Assembly (NCBI GenBank): GCA_037043015.1 | Contig: CM073321.1 | Coordinates: 33,892,101-33,956,100 of the forward strand | DNA length: 64,000 bases | Direction of reading: 5' to 3' | DNA from: Bryum argenteum | Lineage: Eukaryota > Streptophyta > Bryopsida > Bryales > Bryaceae | Shown here: positions 33,307-43,939 of the stretch, one piece after another | Layout: the number at the start of each line of letters is the position of its first letter | Numbering within the stretch: the first letter of the stretch is position 1 | The notes under the pieces: generated by a model | Told to the model about the DNA's origin: nothing | Database searches by the model: none | What the model saw: only the letters and a program-made list of their open reading frames with translations | Program-made: the position numbers and the translations under genes

Positions 33307-33338
33307 ATATTCCCATTATAATGAATTACGTGTTTATT
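33307..33338. mobile_element. right terminal inverted repeat of the giant element, with TATT target duplication
   Basis: Positions 33307-33334 start ATATTCCCATTATAATG and end AATTACGTGTT. They are the exact reverse complement of 10875-10902. TATT follows at 33335-33338, matching 10871-10874. Confidence 0.85.
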
Positions 33339-33633
33339 CTGGATTGTCAGACAAGGTCATAGCGGGATGTTGGGGAATACGCATTGGTTGATTAGGGTTT
33401 TTTAGCCGCATGAGGGAACTCATATAATGGAGTTGAAACCCGTAGTTCGACCTCTTCATTTGCAGTGAGAACTCTTGGACTCGTTAGGTGGAACGTGTGA
33501 TAAGTTATCTCCAAGCAAGCAGCATGGACTAAACCGCTAGCGGTAGTGAGAGAGAAAAAGAAATAGGTCAGAAAAAGAAGAAGCGGGGGGTGATACGAAG
33601 TTCACTTACTCTAAAGCACTGAAGCGTAGTGCT

Positions 33634-34197
33634 ATGCGGAAGCCAGATGGGAGAAGCTTTAGCGGCAATGATCGAGAGCCAGACGGGTACGATATATTGA
33701 TAGACAATGATGTGCTACCGCCATTTAGGCGGACTACTACGATGCGAACACTCAACCTCGATAGTATCCCAGAGAGTGTCGCGACGGACGAAGCTGAAGA
33801 AGAGGAGGAGGAAGGACGTAGAACACAGTTCAGGACGTCTAGCGAGATTGTTTGCTTGGATGGGGATGACGATGGAGGTGTGGATTCTACACATGAGGTA
33901 ATGAAGTAGTGTTTGTTACAAATATGTGGATATTTGTACAGGTCAAACTATTCCCGAATACGTATATGGATTAATATTAGCATGTGTTGTCTTCAGGGTG
34001 GCAGAGGATCGGAAGAGGAGGACAATCGATCAGGAGATGAAGGACGAATGTTTGAGGAGAAAAGAGTCGCTGATATGGGGGAGAGAGCAGAAGCCTCTTT
34101 TCATCAGGAAACACATAATGATACAACGGATGGATTTGAAACAAGTGATGAAGAATTAGAGGAGGTACATGAGAAACCCTACTTCCTGGTTTGCTGA
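33634..34197 (+). CDS. small acidic protein gene, two exons, unknown
   Basis: Exon 1 (MRKPDGRSFSGNDREPDGYD...GGVDSTHE) ends at 33897 before GTAATG. Exon 2 starts at 33997 after GTCTTCAG in the same phase (GGRGSEEEDNRSGDEG...) and runs to a TGA at 34195, or to a possible further donor at GAG/GTACAT. The upstream frame is open further back (FTYSKALKRSA), so the true start may be earlier. The protein is very acidic, with Glu and Asp runs, and has no recognised domain. It lies just outside the right terminus of the giant element and upstream of ParB-MTase paralog C on the same strand. Confidence 0.4.
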
Positions 34198-34620
34198 GAG
34201 GACCTAGGGTTGGTTAAGTATACAATCAACGAGAATTCATTCTTCAATTTGATGTAGTTTTGACTGTTGACATGATATAGATTCATGATATATAGGGACA
34301 CATGAGTGACTAATATATTTTATAGAGATTTTGTAGTGCAAACATTGTTTTGATAGTGGTATGAATTATACGTAACATCCGTATTCAAATGTAGGAGAGA
34401 ATGATGTGAATGTAAGGGTTTCTTGGTAAAATATAAGCGAGTGTCTCATGAACATGTGAATGTTAAAACTATTGAGTATACGTTTGTTTTGTTGTCATAC
34501 GTATAAATCATATTAATATCGATTGCACTACCTAAGTGCGGTGATCAAAAATACAGTACATAGTATTGGTGAAATTATTGTGGACAAAACAAAATACTAG
34601 TACATTACAAAGTAGGTCTA
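34198..34620. other. intergenic AT-rich stretch, nothing recognised
   Basis: No open frame or repeat that I can support. It ends where the GC-rich block preceding paralog C begins. Confidence 0.5.
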
Positions 34621-34624
34621 GTCG

Positions 34625-34930
34625 AGATGGCAGCCCGATTGCAGCCCGATGGCAACCCGAACCCGCGAGCACCGCTCCGTACAACCCCAAGCTCCCTCCC
34701 TCTATCGATACCAGGTCGATGGTACCCTGATCCTGATCCCGCTCCATCCGCCTGCGTCTTGCCGAGCTAACCACCATCGGTGCCTCGATCCGATCGCCTT
34801 ATCCGAGCTCTCTGTCTCAGGAGCAGTCCGCAGGTGAACTTCGCCCTGGCCGTTTGGCATCGGCAGGTCTCCGCCCAGCGCCGCCCTTGCAAAAACCCTA
34901 CAATAGACAGTACCCGCCAAGTAGGTTGGA
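34625..34930 (+). promoter_or_regulatory. GC-rich leader-like block upstream of ParB-MTase paralog C
   Basis: C-rich sequence with short repeats of GGCAGCCCGATTGCAGCCCGATGG at its start, followed by a T/C-rich leader-like stretch. Its position, about 200-500 bp before the first coding ATG of paralog C (35135), parallels the GC-rich blocks preceding other families in the window. Promoter function is inferred. Confidence 0.35.
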
Positions 34931-35639
34931 TCCGCTAAGTAAAGAGCTCGGCAAGCATATATTTGTAGAAATTCTCAGATGGCTGACCAAAAGCGTTGCA
35001 GAAGAGATTGTGCCACTTAGAATAGAATGGACAATGAAGATGCTAAGAATGGTTTCTTATGGTCTTCTTTGCCTTATCAACAACACAAAACTTATTATTT
35101 CTAGTTCGGTTTGAAGGAAGGAGGTGCAATTCTAATGGCAAGCTTTGCCGAAGAAGAAGATCTGACAGTGCGGCGCGAAGGAATAGACATCGAAAGAGAA
35201 GACGCCGAGATCAATCTACAGAATGTGAGTACAGAGTCATGAGAATCTAGCTTGCTATCGGAGTTTTAGAGATGCCATCGCTATCAACCTAGAGAGGCGA
35301 TTAAGACGCGTGCGGAGTTGGAAGATTGGTACTCGAGGGATTCCAAGGTTTCAAAAAAACTTCCATAGAACTCGAACTTTATTGCACTAGTATGGTACAC
35401 ATTTGCAAAAACTCTCAAACTGAATGTGGGTAGATCCCGCACACTGTCCTCACACACCAAGGAAGTCCAGAAGTGCCGATGGGGATTGGGCTTCTAACTT
35501 ACTGCACCAGCTCGAACTCGACCTTGCACTTGACATTTTTCTCTTGAAACGATCTAGAAATCCTACTTGTACTTCTTAAACACGGCCTATGGATGCTTCC
35601 TGACGCACAGAGGTAGGGCTCGAGATAACCGAGGTTAGT

Positions 35640-36775
35640 GATGCGGAGAAAGAGCATGGCAGGAGAACAAAGGCCCTGCCTTTGCCCGCAAAAATTGGGC
35701 CTCCGGCACCATCTCACAACCCGTGCTAGCCACCATCCAAGCGTCATCGCCTTCTTCCTCAGTCAGAGAAGATCACCTTCATCGATGTGTGGTTGTTTGG
35801 TTAATTTTTGTGTCAAAGTGGTCCCATGCCTGCCAGTCTTGCCTCGACGCAAGGCTGGGGGGGCGCTGCCTAAATGACTATTTTTTGTATGAATTTTTGA
35901 TATTCATCGTCATTCATGACTTCTTCCTTGTAGTTTTCGTGATATTTGTGGTCCTCGTGTAGATTGCTGTGGCCACCATCTTAAGCTTGGCGATGCAGAG
36001 AAAGTCCATGGTAGGGAGATGAGGGCCCTGCCGTTGCCCGCGAGGATCAGGCCTCCGGCACCATCTCATAGCCCACGCTGGCCACCATCGAGCGTCATCG
36101 CCTTTTTGCTGGGTCGGGCAAGATCAGCTTGATCGATGTGTGGTTGTTTGGTTTTCTTTTGTGTCGAAGTGGTCCCCTGCCTGCCAGTCTTGCGTCTACG
36201 CAAGGCTGGGGGCGCTGCCTCAATGACTATTTTTTGTATGAATTTTTGATATTCATCTTCATTCATGACTTCTTCCCTATGGTTTTTATGATATTTGTGG
36301 TCCTCGTGTAGAATGTTCTAGCCACCATTTCAAGCTTGGCGATGCAGAGAAAGAGCATGGCAGGGGGATGAAGGCCCTACTTTTGCCCGCGAGGATCGGG
36401 CCTCCAGCACCATCTCATAGCCCGTGCTGGCCATCATCGAGCGTCAACGTCTTCTCGATGGGTCGGGGAAGATCAGCTTGATCGATGTGTAGTTGTTGTG
36501 GTTTGTTTTGTGTCAAAGTGGTCCCTTGCCTGCCAGTCTTGGGTCGACGCAAGGCTGGAGGGGCGCTGCCTCAATGACTATTTTTTGTAGGAATTTTCGA
36601 TATTCATCGTCATTCATGACTTCTTCCTTGTGGTTTTCGTGATATTTGTGGTCCTCGTGTAGACTGCTGTGGCCACCATCTTAAGCTTGGCGATGCAGAG
36701 AAAGATCATGGCAGGGGGATGAAGGCCCTGCCATTGCGTGCGAGGATCGGGCCTCCGGCACCATCTCAGAGCCCT
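35640..36775. repeat. tandem repeat, 351-bp unit, 3.2 copies
   Basis: Copies start at 35640, 35992, 36341 and 36692 with the sequence GATGCRGAGAAAG, so spacing is 352, 349 and 351 bp. The fourth copy is cut off near 36775. The repeat lies inside the 1.95-kb intron between coding exons 1 and 2 of paralog C. Open frames within it repeat with the unit and I do not regard them as genes. Confidence 0.9.
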
Positions 36776-39700
36776 TGGAGGAGGCAGGAGGCGGAGATGG
36801 GAGGCGGAGATTCTTATATCTCCGCCTTGAATTCTTGTATTCTGTTCTGGAGAAACTCCGCCTCCTGCCTCCCGTGTCCGTCACACTTTACCTGTTGACG
36901 TTGATCGGGTTGCACGAGCGGTTAACATGCGAATTTATAAGAATGAGGCCAAAGCTAGACGTATCGAACCAAAAGCATTAGCTAGAGTTGCACCTAGACG
37001 TTCTCCGCGACTTGCCGCAAAGTTGCAATTATCTTAGTTGTATCGTCACATGATATGATGAGTTTATCATATACTTAATTATAAAGGCGTTGTGTTTTAT
37101 CAATTTTATCGCATTGTTAATTTGACACATTCTTATTCAATTTGTGGTGTGTTGTATTTGGTTTCTGGATTGCCAGATGAACTTAGCTCAAGTCCATATC
37201 GATGAAGATGACGAAACCACCCCGCCTCTTCTTACTTCTCCACCAACTCTTTCGTCTGATGGAGAGGAACAATTACGTGATAGTGTCGTAAATGTTGAAA
37301 ACATTTGCACTAGAGTTCCGGAAGAGAGTCGTTCTAAAACCCAGCTTCATCCTCAAGCCGTGCACGATCATGATGGACTCGACGCTATTTCAGAAGATGA
37401 AGACACTCCTTTACTTGGGAGTGTCAATGTTGGAATCGTCCATATGCCAACTCATCTTCAAAACAAAGATTCAGAATGGAGTGCGAACGAAATGAGAATG
37501 ATTCACAAAAGTGACTTCATTGCGATCATTAACAGGTTTCGGTTCAAACCTGTTAAAAAGTCTCGCATGCTAATTTCTTTGTGTCGTCTCGTCTGTTATC
37601 CTAAGGTTTGTCCTATCTCGCAACAAGACGTGAGGAAATTGGAGAATGAGTTCAAGAATGGCTATTGGGAAGGCGATTGGGTAATGTACGTTTCTCCTTT
37701 TGATAGGAAAGGGAGAGAAAAAATGGTTGGTGTCGAAGATGCGGTGTGAACAAATCCTCTGTGGAAAGCTACAAATGAAGAGTTCGAGACGATGCTGAAG
37801 TCTGATCTAGATCTTCAGCATCTCAGTGGCAAGTATTATTATGTGTACGAAGATAACCACCGTGTTACCGCATGGATGCGTCATATTGAAAGGTACCACA
37901 AGATGGATCCTTCGTGGTACATCTCCGTGGACTGCATTGTTTTCGATGCTCTTGGAGAGAGCAATCTCCTCCTAGACGCTATGAACGACATAAATTGGTA
38001 AGTGATTGTCACATTCATTCAAATCAATTTCTTTGTACTCTCTTTCACTACGATGTTTCTCATATCTGATTCCGCTATGTAGGTCTATCAAACATGACCA
38101 TGTCGAAGACAGTTTGTGTACAAAACTGCAACGGATGATAAAGTTTGGGAAATTGAAACTTGAGGACGTTAAGGACCTCCCGAGAGGATTACAGAATTTG
38201 CAAGAACGCCAAAACAAAAAAAGAAACTTGGTATCCGGTTACACTTGACGTTTTCGTTAAATTTTTATATGCGGTAAGTTGAATTTTAAGTGCTTTATCG
38301 TAATATTTTGCATTTGGTTCTTCACATTTTCTTACTGCTATTGATATTTTGTACGAAGGAGGTTAGCAAAAGCATCGGACGAGGCTAAAGCAACTTACTA
38401 CGCCATTGTCCCTAAGGATAAACAAATAGGGCCGGGAGTATGTGGTGCCATGGATAACGCCATCAATTCAGAAATTAAATCGATTCGTAGCAAGAATTTT
38501 GACAAGATGGTCGCTGTCGCCAACAACAAACTTGGGAAAGTATTTCCAAAAGAGGTATACATCACTTTCTTCTCGGATTCAATATAAGCCTGATCGTCTT
38601 TGTGTCCTATATGATAATTGAACTTTGTCAATCTCCTTCATGTGCAGATATACTCTCACTATAGCAAGAACGACAAACCGGATATGACAATTGATCGTTT
38701 GCACATGGTAGCCACCACAAACGTTCACTTCAATTTCAAGGGAAAGCGGCTGCAATGATGGAACACATCATCCGAAGTTCGTTGATCTGTTCACTTTCCA
38801 GAAGACCGTCCAATGAAAGATAAAACATTGCTTGCTTTTCTACATCACGCATCTCTTTGGGCACATATAACTTGGAGCTTATCAACATGTTTTCTATATT
38901 ATTGTCGTTACGATATTTTAAATTCTAACAACTTTTCTTTTTTTTCAAGCTAGAGCAATCCCTTTCAACTAAATTGCAGAAACTCGTAGAAGATGACAAT
39001 CTCAACATTCAATGGAATGATTCTGTCTTGAAGCCATCCGCGTATGTCGAGAAGTGGACGTTGCTCTTATGGAAGAAGGCATTTGGGAACTACCTTTCTC
39101 TTAATGCAAGTCCAAGGTTCATTAAAGGCTCCGATCTTCAGAAGATTGGTAGTGGAAAAGTTACATTGAAACGTCTTTTATTCTGGTATACATTTCAGTT
39201 GCCTTTTACATGTAACAAAAGTTTTATGAAACATTCAATTTTGGCATTCTAATTTGTTCTCTTGAATGTAGGTACTTGAAACAAGAGCTTGTTGCCAAAG
39301 GAGCATTTGCTTCTTGGTCCATTTCAGTAGAGTTCGAAGACGACTCCGTGTCCAACGATTCCTCCACCATCTTCTCCGAAGACCAACAGAGGCGGTTTTC
39401 TACAACACAATTACTGACTGGTGGTTGGTTTCTTGAGTGCCAGGATAACTACGTGCATAAGGAGGAGAAGCATCTTCTTCGAAACCTCACTACAAGCACT
39501 GCTAGCGCCGCACCTATGGAGATAGACAACGATGACGACGATGAGGACTTCTCAATTTTGCGAGACGCACCTGCCCCACTCTCTTCACCTCTTTCAGCTC
39601 AACCGCTCAAACATCGGGCCAACAAAAAGCAACGCAACGCTGTAGCGGAGCCTGTAGTAGATCTTGAAGAGGAATCCAAAGAAATTACTCCCCTCGCAAA

Positions 39701-40235
39701 AGACATTCCAGGTACAGAAGAAGCTGATTTGACTCAGGCATCAGATAGAGCGACCAACAATGCAGGTAGACGTGGTCGACAATTGACTCAGATTTCTGCA
39801 GGCGCTCTCACGAAGGCGGGGTCCCCTCCTCAATCTTTCACAGTCGACCACAACTCCGGAAAGAAGTTCGCTTCACTCCCTTTTCTTGAACCGAAGCATG
39901 TTGGAAACTGCTTGTCTTCTGAGATTACTATTCCTCTCTCAATGTACTTGGAAAAAGGGGATATTGGAGCTTCTGTTCAAAAGGCAGCTTATGAAACTAA
40001 AGACTGGGACACGCAAGTCATGGAAATCATCAACCACATCAAAAAGGTATTATGTTTTAAATCTTTTATTACATTTTTCAGAAACTTTGATTGGAACATA
40101 TCGCTTACAACATGTCTAACTTATTGTGATTTGCAAAGATTGGCAAGGACAGAAAGTATCCATGTAAGGAGATGGGCACGAAACACCCGCATCACGGTAT
40201 TGATCTTATCTATGCAGACGTTCCTGAGCACTTAC

Positions 40236-41846
40236 TGTGAGCCAAAAAACCACCATGGAGTGGCCTTTGGTCACAAGGGGATTGACAAGAACAACACATG
40301 AAGAGAGGAACAAGGGAGAAGAGAAGACGAGAAAAAATAAAGAAGGAACAAGGGGAAGTGAAGAAGAAAACCCTCGCCGGCCTCCTTTTAACCCTCTTCC
40401 GGTTCTTGGCTCGCCATTGCTTCATCTTAGCTTCGATTTGGGCGTGCCATAGCTTTTTGGAAAGCTAAGTCAATTTTGCACTCACCCCCAAAATCTCAGG
40501 AGCATAGGATCAAAACCCGAGGACTGATGGCCAAAATACTGGGGCCTACTTCTTTTAACCGCCAGCGGGAAAACCCTTCAACACCCCCAACTTTGGAGGG
40601 GTGTTTCTCCCTCTCTAAAGATTGGATCGGGGCATGCCATATACCCCTGGAAAGCTCTTTTGGAGCTCTACCTACTCTAGAAATCTCAGTAGCACAGAGA
40701 AAAAACTCCGTGACAGATTGCTGTTTGAACACAGCTGGTTTGTTCACTGACGGGGGGAAACCGTTTTCGACACCCCGACTTTGCGAGCAAATTTCTCCTT
40801 CTCTACAGCTCGGATTTGAGCATGCTTACTACCATTGGAAAGCTCTACTAGAGTTCTATCTATCTTAAAAATTGCAAAGGAGTTGAAGTAGAATTGAGTG
40901 AGTTATGGGGGAAACAATCTGGCTGGCTTTCATGGGGCAAGAACAAGCTCCTATCTTAGCAAAGGAACTCAATAAGGAGGAAGATGAGTGAGGCAAGACA
41001 AGCATTTTGAGAAGGGCTCTCCTTCTCCTAACTACTAACAATTCAAAAGACATGATCAAGGTGAACAAAGAGGAGAAGGAGGCCCATAGCCTTCCTCCTC
41101 CTAACTACATAGATGGATAGATAGGTGAACAAAATGGAGGAGAAGGAGGCCCAAGGCCTTCCTTCTCCTACTCTAACCTAAACTAAGAGGAGATGGAAGA
41201 GGTAGACAAACAAGATATGAGACAAACAAGATGGAGGAGAAGAAGGTCCATGGCCTTCCTTCTCCTACTCTAACTAGATTGAGTGGGTTATGATAGCTTG
41301 GAAACAAGCTATTATGTACAAAATGAGAGCCTCCAAAGAGGCGGCTCACCCTAAAGCCTAACTAAGGCCTAAGCCCTAACTACAGCCTCCACGGATAAAT
41401 AACCGTCACTCCACGCGCTCCGTCCTTGAAGCCTCCATTCTATCAACCACTTCATCAATGAATGTAGCCTCACATGTTACCACAAGGTTAGATGGATGAG
41501 ACTTACAACAATCAAATTTCAAACACAACATGGACATTAAAGACTAGTTGTACAAAGCCCATGGTAAAACGCTTAATTCTAATTTAAGCAACTAACCCTA
41601 TTTCTAATTTAGGATCCACTAAGGAATTTTTCCTCCTCTAGCCTTCCACACCCTAAAGCTTAAATTAGTCTTAAACGTCCCATTAAAGGCCTTGCAACAA
41701 CTAACCCCTAATATACAAATTGCATTCAAAACTAAATTATTGTATATTCATCAATTTACCTCAAGATGTCATGGTTTCCAAACACTTCATTAATGACAAT
41801 CATTATTAACAACATTTAAACAAGAGAGCACTCTCACGCTCTCACA
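40236..41846. mobile_element. solo LTR, 1,611 bp, with CTTAC target duplication
   Basis: Begins TGTGAGCC and ends CTCACA, so the ends form a 6-bp TG...CA inverted repeat, the standard LTR form. The 5-bp sequence CTTAC occurs immediately before (40231-40235) and after (41847-41851). No gag or pol coding is seen inside. Removing the LTR and one CTTAC copy brings the flanking MTase-like codons into one frame. It is therefore a solo LTR left by recombination after insertion into an exon that was still coding. LTR lineage is unknown. Confidence 0.9.
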
Positions 41847-41851
41847 CTTAC

Positions 41852-42654
41852 CCGTGCCTGACGTGTCGCCCGTCGAAATCCCTTCATGGACCAAGCGAGA
41901 GAAAAGCTACTTCGAGAGTGTGTTCTTTTTTGCTATCTACAACTTGACAGACGAGGGTGCGATACTTGTAATGCATCCCAAGAACCGTCGAGTGGAGAAA
42001 GCTCTGGATGCCGAGTCCAAGGCTCTTGATTTCCGAAATGTGCAAGATTGGTGAGGATATAATTCCATGCCAATGGCCTCGACAAACCCTCACTTGAAAA
42101 CAGTATTGCCTTCATTCTGCATTCTAATCATCATTCATGATTATGTACAACGTTTTTTTAAATCTCTCTCATGGATTGAATTTTGCAGACTCACAACTTC
42201 CACATTAAGGTCTTTGTTTGGAAGTCTTTCGCCACCAGATTCTCCATCAGGCAGGTTGCGAAAGTGTACGCACATGTACCCATTCTTCCTGACATGGAAG
42301 ACCATGTTTTCAATTTTGTGAGCAAAGACTCCATTCGTAAGAAAGAAGATGGTACTCAGTGGTTTGGCTCGCGAGAGAAGGAATTCCTCTTTCATCCAAT
42401 GTTTTATTGATTCTCTCACAGACGAGCGGGGAATCGTCTTTGAGTGGAGCCCTAGTACAGGTTAGTTGTTGCTAATACCAACTCTCATTCAACTTATTCA
42501 GTATTGTAGTTCTGATGTAGGTTGCTGTTATGTAGGTGCTTCCGTGATTGCCTGCGCGCGATCAAACTGTCATCCCATTGCTGCTGAAGCTGATGAAGAG
42601 ATATTTGACGGACTTTCAACCGCATACGTAGATGGTACCGCTTTTGAAAAATAA
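41852..42654 (+). pseudogene. paralog C, MTase-like C-terminal exons beyond the LTR
   Basis: Contains YFESVFFFAIYNLTDEGAILV at 41910-41975, a segment typical of the strand after motif IV in aminomethyltransferases. Next are HNFHIKVFVWKSFATRF and a long segment to HPMF near 42405. Then GIVFEWSPSTG near 42430-42460, a short intron (GTTAGT to TGTAG), and ASVIACARSNCHPIAAEADEEIFDGL to TAA at 42652. The last block fits the S-adenosylmethionine-binding region (GxGxxxxAxxxxxxxxxAxExD). It is the clearest methyltransferase evidence of the three paralogs. A frame change separates HPMF from the FEW block. Confidence 0.55.
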
Positions 42655-42966
42655 AGCGGCGATTTGGTTCCAGATTATGACTACGTTAGAGATACTTCTG
42701 AACCGCTTCAGAAGAAGCAACGCCCAACATTTTGTGCGTAATTATATCTTACTTTCCCCCTTCTATTGTCACCTTCACTTACTTTTATTGGTATTGACTT
42801 TTTCTGTACTTTTAGCATCGCAGGTTCAAATCGACACTTGATTGGCGACGGAAGTCTCTACAGCAGTCCTTGGCAAAGTTTCACTCTACCATCTTATGCG
42901 GAGAGGATAACTCAGGATTTTGTCGCTGCCCCTTCTCCCATTTTATCGGACAATACTAGACGTTGA

Positions 42967-43939
42967 CGCTTTAGCTCGAGAGTGCTCGCGTTTATAAACA
43001 ATGAGGCTGATCAATGTGACCAACACTTTAATGGTTGTTCACCATCAGCATCCTAGGTGTTTTTATTTTCTTGGTTTGGTTTGGACTATGAAGAGTCATA
43101 TATCTCTCTAGTTGCCCTATGGCATTGGTCATACATGTAGTCTTATTATACATTTTTATATCTATATACGACGTATACCTATTAATCATGAACGTTTAAC
43201 GATTTCTTAATTGAATTCATCTAAATGTTGAAATTTTAAATTCAATGCAGACTAAAAGTTTCAAAACGTTTCTATATTTTCCATTGGAGTGATTGAATCT
43301 TGCCAATGTTGGTAAGGGCTCTGGTTCAGTATTTGTATAGCTCAGGATAGCTGCTCTACGACGCACTGCAACGCTCAAACGAGGCCGAGGAGAATCGAAC
43401 TTGGACCACTACAATGCCACGTGAATGTCTTTCTGCCCTCCTACTACACGGAGACACGGAAAGAAGACTTGTAGTTATAAACTTCAGATTTTATAAACCT
43501 AATCATTTACATATAATTCTGACAAGTGTAATAGGTAATTGATGACGTCAGCCCTAATTATACTCTTAACCTTAAAATCATTATTGTGAATTTATTGATG
43601 TCCTAATGGGCCCTTCCAAATTTTGGTTCAAGTTTTGTATTTGTCAGTGAATAGGGCCAGTATATGATTTGAATTGTATGGATTACACATGATGATGCCA
43701 GCCCTAATTTAATTAACTTTTCTTTAAACTTGCAAATGTGGATTATTTATGAAATATTGTATGACCTAAATACCATAAAAAGAAATGGATAAAGGACCTA
43801 TATCTACGGTTTTTGGTGCTTTTATGCCTAAAAATAACCATTTCAAAATTTCAGCACCACCCATTCCATGGTAATAGGGCCATTAATTTGTACTTTTTTT
43901 TTTCTTACCGCTCAAACTTTACGGCTCACCGCTCAACAC
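42967..43939. other. intergenic; short imperfect duplication
   Basis: No gene supported. GATGACGTCAGCCCTAATTA near 43541 and GATGATGCCAGCCCTAATTT near 43690 are related, giving an imperfect duplication at about 148 bp. Otherwise AT-rich. Confidence 0.45.

Larger units (their letters stand above)
10875..33334. mobile_element. candidate giant TIR transposon (22.46 kb) carrying DUF7869-like and ParB-MTase-HAD genes
   Basis: The element has perfect 28-bp inverted termini and a 4-bp TATT duplication. Inside are two divergent genes, mirror-image 30-bp arrays, GC-rich leaders and an AT-rich core. The left gene (DUF7869-like) is the best transposase candidate. The right gene set (ParB-like, MTase-like, acidic/coiled-coil, HAD-like) looks like cargo or accessory function. 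A 150-bp element inside the core (19194-19343) has related termini and its own 4-bp duplication, which supports the boundaries and target-site size. The gene-by-gene description follows in separate entries. What is seen: termini, duplication, symmetry. What is inferred: that the whole unit moved as one element. An alternative is two adjacent or nested elements that happen to share termini. Confidence 0.7.
35135..42966 (+). pseudogene. ParB-MTase paralog C, multi-exon, interrupted by a solo LTR
   Basis: Exon 1 is MASFAEEEDLTVRREG...INLQN (35135-35224, donor GTGAGT). Exon 2 starts at 37177 in matching phase (MNLAQVHIDEDDETTPP) and ends at 37997, with a TGA at 37747-37749. Near 37830-37990 is a ParB-like box (YVYEDNHRVTAWMRHI, WYISVDCIVFD, LLLDAMNDIN), which keeps the NHR Arg. 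Exon 3 (38083-38273) has a one-base lesion at a seven-A run. Later exons carry helical sequence, an acidic/basic linker (39500-39800) and, in the exon starting at 40139, the MTase segment GIDLIYADVPEHL. This is split by an LTR at 40236-41846. After the LTR, FFAIYNLTDEGAILVMHP and finally FEWSPSTG plus ASVIACARSNCHPIAAEADE (about 42420-42600) complete an N4/N6 MTase-like fold. Motif IV reads ADVPE rather than DPPY. It contains no dyads, unlike A and B. The gene is broken by at least four lesions. Confidence 0.6.

Noticed and set aside
10875-33334. Endogenous giant virus (NCLDV) insertion
   Set aside because: ParB-, MTase-, HAD- and kinase-like genes might suggest it, but I see no capsid, packaging ATPase or B-family polymerase genes. 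The genes have spliceosomal introns, and the segment has transposon-like termini with a target duplication.
35723-36311. Small open frames repeated in the 351-bp tandem units
   Set aside because: They recur with the repeat, are hydrophobic and low in complexity, and lie inside an intron.
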